Assembly: GCF_964340395.1 (NCBI RefSeq)
Contig: NC_135569.1
Coordinates: 12,268,519-12,301,018 of the forward strand
Reading direction: 5' to 3'
Source: Glandiceps talaboti
Lineage: Eukaryota > Hemichordata > Enteropneusta > Spengelidae
DNA length: 32,500 nucleotides
Shown: positions 1 through 22,414 of the stretch, one piece after another
Position numbering within the stretch: the stretch's first letter is position 1
Layout of the letters: every line of letters starts with the position of its first letter
Translations under genes and position numbers: made by a program
Notes under the pieces: generated by a model
Database searches by the model: none
Told to the model about the DNA's origin: nothing
Seen by the model: the letters and a program-made list of their open reading frames with translations, nothing else

Positions 1-75
1 TGTTTTGATTAATTCCTAAAAAGGCTATTTAGGTCAATCTAAAAGGTAAACCAGGATACAATTACTTTAACTTAC

Positions 76-303
76 TACAACAATCCTGACGATTAGTTAC
101 AATGACCTCATATACATCATACGACCTTCCTAGATCAACTTTCCACCAGGCATCCTGATCTTTTTTGGTAAGGGAGCAGCTGTTCAAAGCCATGTTACCT
201 TCGGTATTACCATCTATAGAATTGCTTGCATTTGACCAAGCACGAGCCTGGCTACTTTGAGAAGCAGTCCCCATCAAAGCAACATTTTCAAGATCAGGAG
301 ATT
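76..303 (-). CDS. Fucolectin-like FTP/F5-8 type C domain exon (partial gene)
   Basis: This exon encodes the N-terminal half (about 75 residues) of a fucose-binding FTP-type F5/8C lectin domain. Visible family marks, in order, are NVALMGTASQSS, a SIDGN motif, an SCS cysteine, WWKVDLG, and NRQDCC near the end. That order is the usual start of eel fucolectin/tachylectin-4/pentraxin-1 domains, which are secreted carbohydrate-binding proteins. The exon is bounded by an acceptor (TTGCGCAG, exon from 303) and a donor (A then GTAAGTTA, exon to 76) and is symmetric phase 1-1, as is common for extracellular modules. The rest of the domain would lie beyond the left edge. The likely 5' partner is the signal-peptide exon at 3120-3231, whose donor is also phase 1; joined, the protein would read PDT-E-SPDLENVALMG. 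The domain call is firm; the pairing with the signal exon is inference. Confidence 0.85.
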
Positions 304-1416
304 CTGCGCAAGGAAATATAAACATATTGGAAATGAAGCACTACTGTAGAAGGGTTTCTGAAGGATTGTTATATCATATTATGTAAAACAAATGCCTTTC
401 GTAAGGGCAAATGTATGTTGTATTTTGCATGTCCTTACGGAAGACATTCAGTTTATATCTATTCGGATGTGCACAGCCTCTTCTACGTCACCGTCCAAGA
501 AGCACCACAGTGTCGCGGAAGAAATAACAGCTCTGGTTTGCGAGAATGCATAGTTGTGTGACCTGCTATAGTTATAAAATGACGTGTAAGGGATCTCCTC
601 ATGGTCAAAATATATACCTTCGCTGTTTGTTAATTTTTGTTCCATATTTGGTACTTTAACAAAAGATTGGCTAGATGAATCTGAAATGTTGTATTAGTTG
701 AGCATTTTCTACAAACAGTTCAACTATGCTACAATTAATAATAACCATATTAGTTGTTTGTCATTCTATGTTAATATCACCTGTAACCATGCTCAAGAAT
801 ATCCCTACGAAACATACATTCCATCATAATTAGCTGATGGCTTCAAAAGAAAATGTCTTCATTCTAGGAGTACTACAAATTGTTCATTACTACAGCTGTC
901 GTTAATCCATTGTAGCACATCTACAAAGAAAGTATGACTATGATATTTGAAATACAAATATTTGCTAACAAACCGATTTCACGCGAGAAGAGTGCACGCT
1001 GTATACTAGAATATTATGACAAGTAATGAGTAGTTCACGACAGACATTTAGACAGATAAATTGGCTCGTTAGAGAAAATTAATTTCGTAATTATCATGCA
1101 TCAGTAAACCCTTACAATGGGATACAAGACCATATGGAATTATTGGAAATTAACACAGGTGTTGACATTTAACTATCAAAGCCATGAAACCTTATTAATT
1201 AAGTTGTCGTGGTATGGCTCATCATTAAAGTGGCACTGCTAAAGTGAGTAAATGAAGTCACTATAACATCGTTCTTATTACACTATAGTGAGAAAACATA
1301 ACATAAAGTATGATACCTGAAAGCTATCTGTAATCATATAATACCTTTGAGGGACACTAATATATATCAATATGGCAAACTATGTGTTTGCCTTAACAGT
1401 GTTCTGCTATTCTTCA

Positions 1417-1576
<160 letters not shown>

Positions 1577-2640
1577 TTATTCAGGAGATAGAGAGTCTGC
1601 TTTTAGAGGCCTTTGTCTGATAATCTGTTAGATATCTTTGACGGATTCAAAGTACGATATTTGAGTGGACAATTTAAGACCTGGAGAAAACAACAATATA
1701 TAAATCGTCCAATTTATATTTAGACAAGGGGACACTTTGCAACAAATATGAACTATCAAGGACTTTATTTTCCAAAGAAAACACAAATCGCCCATTTCTA
1801 CTTGCTTCCAGAAAACCACTAGAAAGGCAAGGCGAGATCCACCCTGGTTGTCGTACAGAAAAAAATTGGTCTGAATTTGTACTCCACTGTTTAGTCCCAT
1901 TTCAAGAAAAATAACCATTACACATCCAAAGAAAGTACATAGATAATCGTCCTCCAAGTTATTTACTATTAAGACAACAATGCCTGTAAAGACTCCATAA
2001 AACAAAAGAGTTGAAGACCCTTCCACAGACGCTGATCCAATTGTTAGAATTTATCCTCGACATTATAGTTATGATGACAAATACTATCATGTCTTTGGGA
2101 TACCAGTATAGAAGTCTAGATATGCAAATGTTTTCATCGGAAAATTTAATAAATAGTTTTGGAATATAATACCATTTAGGTCTTTATAGAAGCGATTCCT
2201 TTATGATATTTTCGCAATATGGATTCAAAGCGCGACGTAACCACTATTAAATAGTTGTTTGCGTAAAGCTCTAGAAAAGTATAGGAACCAGATGTTAACT
2301 GCCAAATAAAGACGAAGGACGTAAGCCTTGAAATACTGCATGTTGTAGGACTTCTAAGTTTGCTGTAAATGTTACCGCTTAAATGAGTAACGCAACCAAT
2401 CATTAGTTTTCCATCAGATATCCCATGACCTGTTCAACTTGTTCCATCTATATTATATCAGCAACCGTAAGAGATGTGAAATGAAATATGTTGAGCAGAC
2501 TAGCCAAGAAATGGGAACAAGATTTAAACGTATTTGCACTAGCCCTACAGTTTTTTTCCCGTGCTCTGCGCTATGCATTCGGTTGGTACAATACCCTCAC
2601 TATAGCCGTCCTGTGCTTAACAGTTGCTTACAGGTGTAAG

Positions 2641-2875
2641 TGTAGTGTATTGTAGTGTAGTGTATCTTAGCATAGCATAGCGGAGGATAGTGTAGTACAG
2701 CATGAAATGGCATCAGATAGCAAAGTATAGCATAGCATAGCATAGCATAGCATAGCATACCATGTAATGGCATGGCATGGCATGGCTTGGCATAGCATAG
2801 CAAAGCATAGCATAGTATTGCACGGCATGGCATAACATAGCATGACATACAGTAGAATATCATAACATAGAAGAT
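2641..2875. repeat. Degenerate CATAG/CATGG pentamer minisatellite
   Basis: Imperfect tandem pentamers, mainly AGCAT/CATAG with CATGG variants, run through this interval. They lie in the part of duplication copy A that is missing from copy B. Confidence 0.85.
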
Positions 2876-3119
2876 ATGGAGTTGATCGACAAAGATGCCT
2901 TACCCACTCATTTTGTAAAGATTATGAACGAAGCAACAAAGAAAGCTATTAGTTCATCTTTCAACCGTTCAATTCCATAGTGTTATCTTATGAGATGAAC
3001 ATGTAATGTCGTTTTTGTACTCATTGACTATTTTGAATAAATGAAACGCGAACATTTTTAAACAGCTGATCACTACAACACTTAATGTATATATATATTG
3101 TTTAATGATATGAACTTAC

Positions 3120-3231
3120 CTGTATCAGGGGCTGTACTGTGTAGTTGAGATACATCTAACAATGAATACACCAAAGAAAATGACAAAGTTAAACCAAGAC
3201 ATGTATGAAACTTCGAAGTTGTCAGTTCCAT
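3120..3231 (-). CDS. Signal-peptide first exon A of the fucolectin-like gene
   Basis: A short first coding exon of 37 codons plus one base. It starts at the ATG at 3229-3231 (MELTTSKFHTCLG) and continues with a hydrophobic stretch (about residues 12-26, LGLTLSFSLVYSLL) that reads as a secretion signal. It ends at a strong donor, ACAG then GTAAGTTC. I chose this ATG because the duplicated copy at 4066-4171 starts at the equivalent codon; an in-frame ATG further upstream would add 17 residues. The phase-1 donor fits the lectin exon at 76-303 after an intron of about 2.8 kb. Secretion is inferred from the hydrophobic core and from the lectin family. Confidence 0.6.
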
Positions 3232-3532
3232 TGGTAATGGTTCAGTAACACTCTCGTAACTGAGAAACAGTACTAGTAACACGTGATCCGCTTTATGTAT
3301 GGTGTTGCAATTTAATTAAGAAATTGTAAAAGAAATGATTAAGACCGTGACGAGAAATGTCAATTACTTTCTAGCTAATGTTTTCTGTAATTATTTTTGA
3401 ATAATGACGTCATCATTGCTATTTTGATGACAAAAATGTTATAATATGTGTGTAGCTAGCGCTCTATCCATCCATCCATCCATCCATCCATTCAAGAGAT
3501 TTGAACTGTCAAATATGTATGGATGTCATCAG

Positions 3533-4405
3533 CAAATAGAGAGTCTACTTTTAGAGGCCTTTATCTAATAATTTGTTCAGGCATCATGGGCGTACTTAAA
3601 GTGAAATGTATGAGGGGACAATTTAAGACCTGAAGCAAAGTCTTCACATATTTAGATAATGGGACACATTGTAAAAACATGAACTGTCATGGACTTTATA
3701 TCCCAAGGAACACACAAATCGTCCTTTTTCTACTTGCTTCCAGAAAAAACACACTAAGAAGTCAAGTCGAGATCCATCCTGGTAGTCGTACAGAATAAAA
3801 TCGTTCTGAATTTGTAGACCACTGTTAATACCCATTTCAAGAGAAATTACCATTGCATATCAAAGACAAATAAAGCGATTTTATCAGCCAAATAAACGTA
3901 GATGGATACGCTTTTAATAACCATTCAGTCCCATGGTATTATATTCTATTATGAGATGAACTTGTAATGCCGTAACTGTTTGTATAAAAGGAAACTGGAA
4001 CATTTTCAAACAGCTGATCACGACATCACTTACGGTATATATATTGTTTAATGATATGAACTTACCAGTATCAGGGACTGTAGTTGAGGTACATCTAACA
4101 ATGACTACACCAAAGAAAATGGCAAGAGTAAAACCAAGACATGTATGAAACTTCGAAGTAGCCAGTGCCATTGCTGATGGGTCAGTAGCGCTGTCTTTAG
4201 ACTTTACTGAGAAACAGCACGTGATCCGTTTTATTTATGAATTATTTCCATGCATTAAGGGTATTGCAATGTCATTAAGAAATTATGTAAGAAATAACCA
4301 AGAAGACCATGACGAGAAAGGTAAATTACCTTTCAGCTAATGGTGCCTATAATGACTTTTGAATAATGACATCATCACTGCTATTGTGATGACAAAAATG
4401 TCTTC
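3533..4405. repeat. Tandem segmental duplication, copy B
   Basis: The second copy of the unit at 1575-3450, in the same orientation. It is compact because it lacks the region corresponding to about 2030-2955. A (CATC)n tract at 3466-3491 sits just outside its left edge, mirroring the (CTAT)n/(CTGT)n tract outside the left edge of copy A. It contains exon B. Confidence 0.8.
4066..4171 (-). CDS. Duplicated signal-peptide first exon B
   Basis: A paralogue of the first exon at 3120-3231, with 35 codons plus one base. It starts MALATSKFHTCLGFTLAIFF and ends VPDT, at the donor ACTG then GTAAGTTC. The shared TSKFHTCLG stretch, hydrophobic core, PDT end and phase-1 donor show that both copies have stayed signal-peptide-like. 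No second lectin-domain exon is visible between the two copies. Exon B may therefore be an alternative first exon of the same gene, or the stub of a duplicated gene that lost its body. Upstream sequence is also duplicated (see the repeat entries), so a promoter copy may be present. Confidence 0.5.
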
Positions 4406-4972
4406 ATATATAATGCGAATGGTGACAATATCTAGGAATAAGTTACATTGAAGTTTCTTGGCTAAGAACTCATCTTTTAGTATTTCATAAATGGTTTAAT
4501 ATGTTGTTTGTAACAAAGTCATTCGTTTGGAATCACAAATGAATGGTGGTCAAACACAAAAATCCTTTTACCCATTTTTTTGTTGGACAATTTTATTTAG
4601 AGATATGGACTTGGGCTGTATGCATATTTATGTTGGGTTGTCTTGAGGGGGGGGGAGGCAAATGAATATAAATAAACAACACTATCAGCAGCAGTAACAA
4701 TATTGAAAATAAACATTATTTTATCTAGTCAAAATTACTGAGCATGAAGAGGAAATGCATTATTGAGTATACATAGTCCCTGAGTTAAACAGAGATTACA
4801 GCACCAATCGGAAAGAGATAGTTTAGTCCGACCATCTTGTTACTCAATACATACACACTCATTTAAGTGTACATATCGACCTTCACAGTCCCATTTATTT
4901 CAGTCACCTGATGATCGTTGAGGAAGCATGAAACTCCGAGTAACGACTTATAACATCCTCATTCTTTCCCAA

Positions 4973-4995
4973 CGGATCTGCAGACTGCATGGGCT

Positions 4996-5068
<73 letters not shown>

Positions 5069-5136
5069 GACCGACGCGAGAGTATATTTAAGTGATGCGC
5101 GCGCTGGCCAAACAAATATCTTTTTTGGCCTTATAC
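4973..5136 (-). mobile_element. Dispersed repeat family, copy 1
   Basis: On the minus strand this reads TTTGTTTGGCCAG, then CATCACTTAAAT, then CGCGTCGGTCT, then the (TG)n run, then CCATGCAGTCTGCAGATC. The same ordered blocks occur on the plus strand at 11291-11370, and the first three at 29467-29546. The element class is unknown. Confidence 0.65.
4998..5066. repeat. (CA)n dinucleotide microsatellite
   Basis: An uninterrupted CA run. It appears to have expanded inside a dispersed repeat copy, because the sequences on both sides match the uninterrupted copy at 11291-11370. Confidence 0.97.
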
Positions 5137-5204
5137 GTGGTTTGTGTTCTGTTTCATTTTCATTGTGTGATTCTGAATACATAATTAGCACTTCGCTAAC
5201 TGTT

Positions 5205-5256
5205 ACGATGGACCCCGAGGCTGCGACTTATCGGGGGTCCACTGTATTTGATGTGA
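5205..5256 (-). mobile_element. Possible pogo/Tigger-like terminal sequence
   Basis: The minus strand begins TA then CAGTGGACCCCCGATAAGTC and folds back on itself nine bases later (GGACCCC-CGA against TCGGGGTCC). It is followed by AGTTAGCGAAG. A CAGT start after TA and a 'taagtcg ... tagcgaa' pattern resemble pogo-type Tc1/mariner ends as I recall them. No matching opposite end is visible nearby, so at most it is a truncated end. Confidence 0.3.
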
Positions 5257-5276
5257 GTCTATTGAATCAGGTTCCT

Positions 5277-12738
<7,462 letters not shown>

Positions 12739-13447
12739 TCTGCGGTCGGTATCGTAGCCTCTATCCTGTACGCGATATGATTGATTGGCTTTGTATCTCC
12801 TGTGTGCGCAAGGTAGACTCTCTCACAACCTCGGGAGCGTCGCAAGCAGAAAGGGCAATTTTGTATACCCCTCGAGGGGCGTCGCAATAACACGTCAACA
12901 ATGGTTAGCCGTAGAAAGTCGATGGAGGCACAGTACAAGCATATTTTAGAGTACAATGATGCAGTATATATCAGTACATGCACGCCGTACCGTCCTCAGT
13001 AGATATCAGTACATACAAAACAGCTGTTTCTGCGTACAAAGCTCCCATGGCTGTGAGAGAGTTTAGCTTACAGCGCAGTCAATAAGTCAATTTGTAGGCC
13101 TAACAAACCATGACCGACAGTCACTGTATTTGTTATGTTTAGGCACCTGGCGTTGTTTGTGGTTATGTAACCACTAGCTAAATGGTAGCATATCACTATC
13201 AGTTAATTAGATCTTAAGCTTTTCAATACATAAAACTAAAACAACGACGGATATTTCAGCCTAGGGGTGTGTCCCCTGTGTGTGTCTGTGTGTCTGCAAG
13301 GGGGCCACTCTGTTTCGAAAGCGTTCGATGGAGGGTAGGGTTAATCATGTTTTGGATTGCAATGGATGAACAACCCGTGTGATCCTATATGAAATGTGTC
13401 ATTTTTACTGTTTCGATTTTTTTCACCTTTTCAGAGTCAAGAGACTA

Positions 13448-13781
13448 GACCATAGGCACTCGAATCAATTTGTATGATTTAAAAAAATATGGACAGTAAG
13501 TAGATAAGGTTTAGCCTAACGACCCACCGAAAGTTTGACCCCTACGATTTCAACAAACAATTACGATAATCAAACAACCACTAAAACTCACCTACGTACA
13601 GTCAATAGAAGCGCAATTAAATATATTCCATGATTTGTAACATCGATACCTTAAAGTTTTTGTGCAAGCGTACGAAATCGAAGGATTTTTGGAGCGTTGC
13701 AACAGTACGCTCGGACGGTCGAAGTCATATATTTCACATTTTGAAAAAAAAATCATACAAATTGATTCGAGTGCCTATGCC
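13448..13781. mobile_element. MITE-like element with 30-bp perfect terminal inverted repeats
   Basis: The 30 bases at 13451-13480 (CATAGGCACTCGAATCAATT and onward to GATTT) are an exact reverse complement of 13750-13779. The octamer AGAGACTA lies directly outside on both sides (13440-13447 and 13782-13789), consistent with an 8-bp target-site duplication as made by hAT-type transposases. The interior is about 270 bases and has no transposase frame; a 63-codon open frame at 13630-13821 crosses the right end and is not a gene. Confidence 0.75.
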
Positions 13782-14157
13782 AGAGACTATCCGCGGCTTC
13801 GAATCTTCTCCCACTTCTTAATCGATGAGGTGCCATGACGAAATTTCAAATCCAATATAAAGTTATCCACACAGTCAATATAACATAATGTCTTTATTAT
13901 TCAATCACAGAATTCTGCACAATAAATAGCTTATTGTGGGTAGTTATGTAATGTCCAAATATGATACATTTGTCATATCAGGACGCTACTTATACACAGT
14001 ATGCATCATCACCAAGTTCTAGCAGTTGGGGTTTACTCATTTCCATGAACAACATTTGGTTCATGATTTTCCATTGGGCTAGATGATCTAGACAGGGTGA
14101 AGAGACAATGAGATCTTGAGATTCTGAGTCAAGAGTAGCCTCTAGACTACACTTTCT

Positions 14158-14158
<1 letters not shown>

Positions 14159-14241
<83 letters not shown>

Positions 14242-14300
14242 TTATTGCCATAAGTATAAAATTATACAATGGAATTCGCTTTGGTTATACGTAGCTCGGT
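14159..14300 (-). mobile_element. LINE-like 3' tail ending in (AAT)n
   Basis: On the minus strand, ATTTTATACTTATGGCAATA then AAGTT leads straight into a run of about 27 AAT units (14159-14239). A 3' end with AATAAA followed by a short tandem tail is typical of CR1/L2-like LINEs. The 5' limit is unclear. Confidence 0.45.
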
Positions 14301-14540
14301 TAAAACACAAACAGCGTGGATATGAATAACTATTAAAAGTGGAAAATATGTACATATACGCTAAAACGCTAAAACAAATTACGAATCATTTAAAATACGA
14401 CCTGGGTCCTATTACGAAACTGGTGAGAAAGATTCCATCTAAGTTCATTGTCATCAAAATCACACCAGAATTCCTACAAGAGAAGTAAGTAAGAATTTTG
14501 ACAATTTTGAAGACAAATTCCAGGTTCCATATAACGATTT

Positions 14541-14546
14541 TTTATT
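14541..14546 (-). terminator. Polyadenylation signal candidate of sulfotransferase B
   Basis: A minus-strand AATAAA lies 22 bases after the TAA stop (14569-14571) of sulfotransferase B. If used, the 3' UTR would be very short. Confidence 0.4.
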
Positions 14547-14568
14547 TGACTTGTCAAAGGTCAACAAT

Positions 14569-20123
<5,555 letters not shown>

Positions 20124-22414
20124 TGTACACGCACGCTATAGCGCTAACAGACAAGTATGTGTACGTGACAGGTTGTACTTTGGTGACGCATATACGAAGA
20201 CAAGCCTACGTCACAGATAAAATACATGAATATTCACAATGTATATGACCTATAGGTGACCGTTTTCTTTAAAGTGCACATGCAAAGGTTGATAATTTTT
20301 TTCGTAATTATGTTTATTTTGCCATAAAAATAAAGGAAATCGGGTTTGTAATTATATAGTACAATATAATTATAACACGAGAAATTGCGCGAAAAATGAG
20401 GCACTCTCGGCTCAGCCACAGAGCACCTTCAGGTAATACCTCTCATTTGCATATGGATAGGACAGCGTTTGGAACTTTATGACGTCACTTCGGGAACACA
20501 AACGCATTCGTCAGCGTATCTTTACATGCAAAGCCATTGTGGTCGAACCAGAAGGTAAACTTCCCCATCCGTTTTCGCCAAAACCCGACGTTGAATATTG
20601 ATAACTATCTAACTAACTAACTAACTAACTAACTAACACAAAACCTGTCGGATGACAATGGCTGGCTGAGCACGAGAAATGTCATTCGGAGGTATATGGC
20701 CTTTAGACGTGTTCACTGGCAGTACAGCCTGTGGCTCGAACAAAACAGCTGAAGAATAACTTGAATTTTGAATCCTTCTTCTAGATTTTAGTTTCTCTAT
20801 CTAACCGATGATATTATGACGACCTGTGTTACATTTTATGTACCTGGATATTTACCAAAATGTGACCAAAGCGAAAATTGACGCACATATTAACAACATA
20901 GAAGTACCAGGATGTAGGTCAATTGAGTTCAATGTTGAGTTCTTTTTGGTTATTGAACAGACGCTTTGAAAGATGTGAACAGAACACCTCGTTAGTATTG
21001 TATGGAACTGATTACCACGTATATGTATGCCGATTAGTTTATGGATATACTTGCCCTTAATTTCAGGAGAAACAGCTTGCTTGTTGACTCCACATGGCGT
21101 TCAAAAATCATCTAAGTACACCTTGCCTGTACGTTACACAGCTTGAATAAACTAGGTTATCTTACAACTGTCAGTATTCTTTGCAAAAGATACCTTGAGC
21201 TGTCAACTTTCAAGTTTGGATATTTTAGCACGCCCTCACCGAATAAACTGATTGACTGCGATCGCCCATTTAATGCCTTATTGTGTGCGCTATGGTTTTC
21301 ATGTCATTTACAATGTACATTACTGCATATACGGTAATTTCTCATTTATTCCATCAACAGCATAATCGTAGTGTATATCATGAATTATGTTCTGTTACAT
21401 TAAATACGGTGAGTAACGAGTTCATATGTAAAACACAAGAGACGATACAACGGGGGAAGGGGAGAGGGGAGGTGTCAGCATCCATGGCAATGCCCTAAAA
21501 CAGCAATTAAGTAAATAACAGTCAAAATTTGCCACATCATGTTGACTATGTAGTGTTCAATAAAATACAATAGCCAATTTATTGTTTAGCATTACAATCC
21601 ATAGTGATAATACTTAGTATCTCTACCAGACACTTATTAAAATACAAACAATAACTGTTTGAACCTTATCCAATAATAGGTACTTGTGCCTGATGAAAGT
21701 CAATCCCTATACACAGCATACACAACAATCAGTTCATCGCATCCCACAAGGAAGGGACATTAAATCATGCTTCTAGGATCCATTTTTGTAGCCATCGTGT
21801 CTTATAATGTACTTGTATGGCCTCTCCGCCACACAAAGCTACTCCATCATTGTAGCTAAACGACGGGGATTCGACAATGTATATTTTTGGTGGCCATTTT
21901 GAACGCCATCTTGAATTTAAAGGTCACCACCGTCAATGAGCATTGCCAGGAATATGACTCGGTATGATATGAACACCACCTGTGTAAAATTTAATAAAGT
22001 ATGTCTCAATTCTTCACATACGCCGACTGACTAATATGTACACCTACACATAGTAGGTATTATACATGCTTTAACATTTCGTAATCAAATTGTTCGATTT
22101 ATAGTTTTGTCTTCATTTATGTAATTACGTGTATGGAAGATATCATTCAACCACATCCTCAGTTGCTTCTTTCCGGATACTAAAGGATTCCAGTCCACAC
22201 AAATTCTATTTGGTTGATCTGGTTTAAGCAATCAAATGAAAAAACTTCATGCACTCAGAAACGAAAGATGAGTAACAAACTGGTCGACAAATACTTTCGT
22301 TTTCATCTTGAATAATATAAGGGAATGACTAAAAGTTATATTGCACAATCTCTCAAGGTATCAGTGATTTGTCGATGCAATTTGACATTTGAATCTTAAA
22401 GTAAGTTGAAGTGT
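20124..22414. other. Intergenic region between sulfotransferase B and the MCT-like gene
   Basis: Upstream of gene B and downstream of the MCT-like gene. It contains a (CTAA)n tract at 20608-20637 and a purine-rich patch near 21451-21470. The stretch at 21885-21925, with paired GGCCATTTTGAA and CGCCATCTTGAA motifs, looks like part of a dispersed repeat. Several 60-71-codon open frames occur but none resembles a protein. Confidence 0.4.

Larger units (their letters stand above)
4406..5276. other. Region downstream of sulfotransferase A
   Basis: This stretch between exon B and the sulfotransferase A stop codon has no recognised gene. It holds a G-run (4649-4657), a hammerhead-like core at 4902-4948, a copy of a dispersed repeat at 4973-5136 interrupted by the (CA)n tract, and a pogo-like terminal sequence at 5205-5256. 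A minus-strand AATAAA at 4894-4899 is a weak polyadenylation candidate about 380 bases after the stop. Confidence 0.5.
12739..14568. other. Intergenic region between sulfotransferases A and B
   Basis: Probable upstream region of gene A. It contains the MITE-like element at 13448-13781, a GT-rich patch at 13275-13298, and the (ATT)n tract with LINE-like 3' tail at 14159-14300. No open frame here looks like a gene, and I could not pick out a core promoter with confidence. Confidence 0.5.

Noticed and set aside
448-645. A 65-codon minus-strand frame (HNYAFSQTRAV ... LWCFLDGDVEEA) in the fucolectin-like intron
   Set aside because: No recognised domain and no convincing pair of splice sites in phase with the neighbouring exons; kept only as a note.
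1628-2026. A 132-codon frame and its relative at 3644-3853
   Set aside because: Both lie in the duplicated intron block. Their similarity reflects DNA duplication, and the reading frames drift with insertions and deletions, so coding is not supported.
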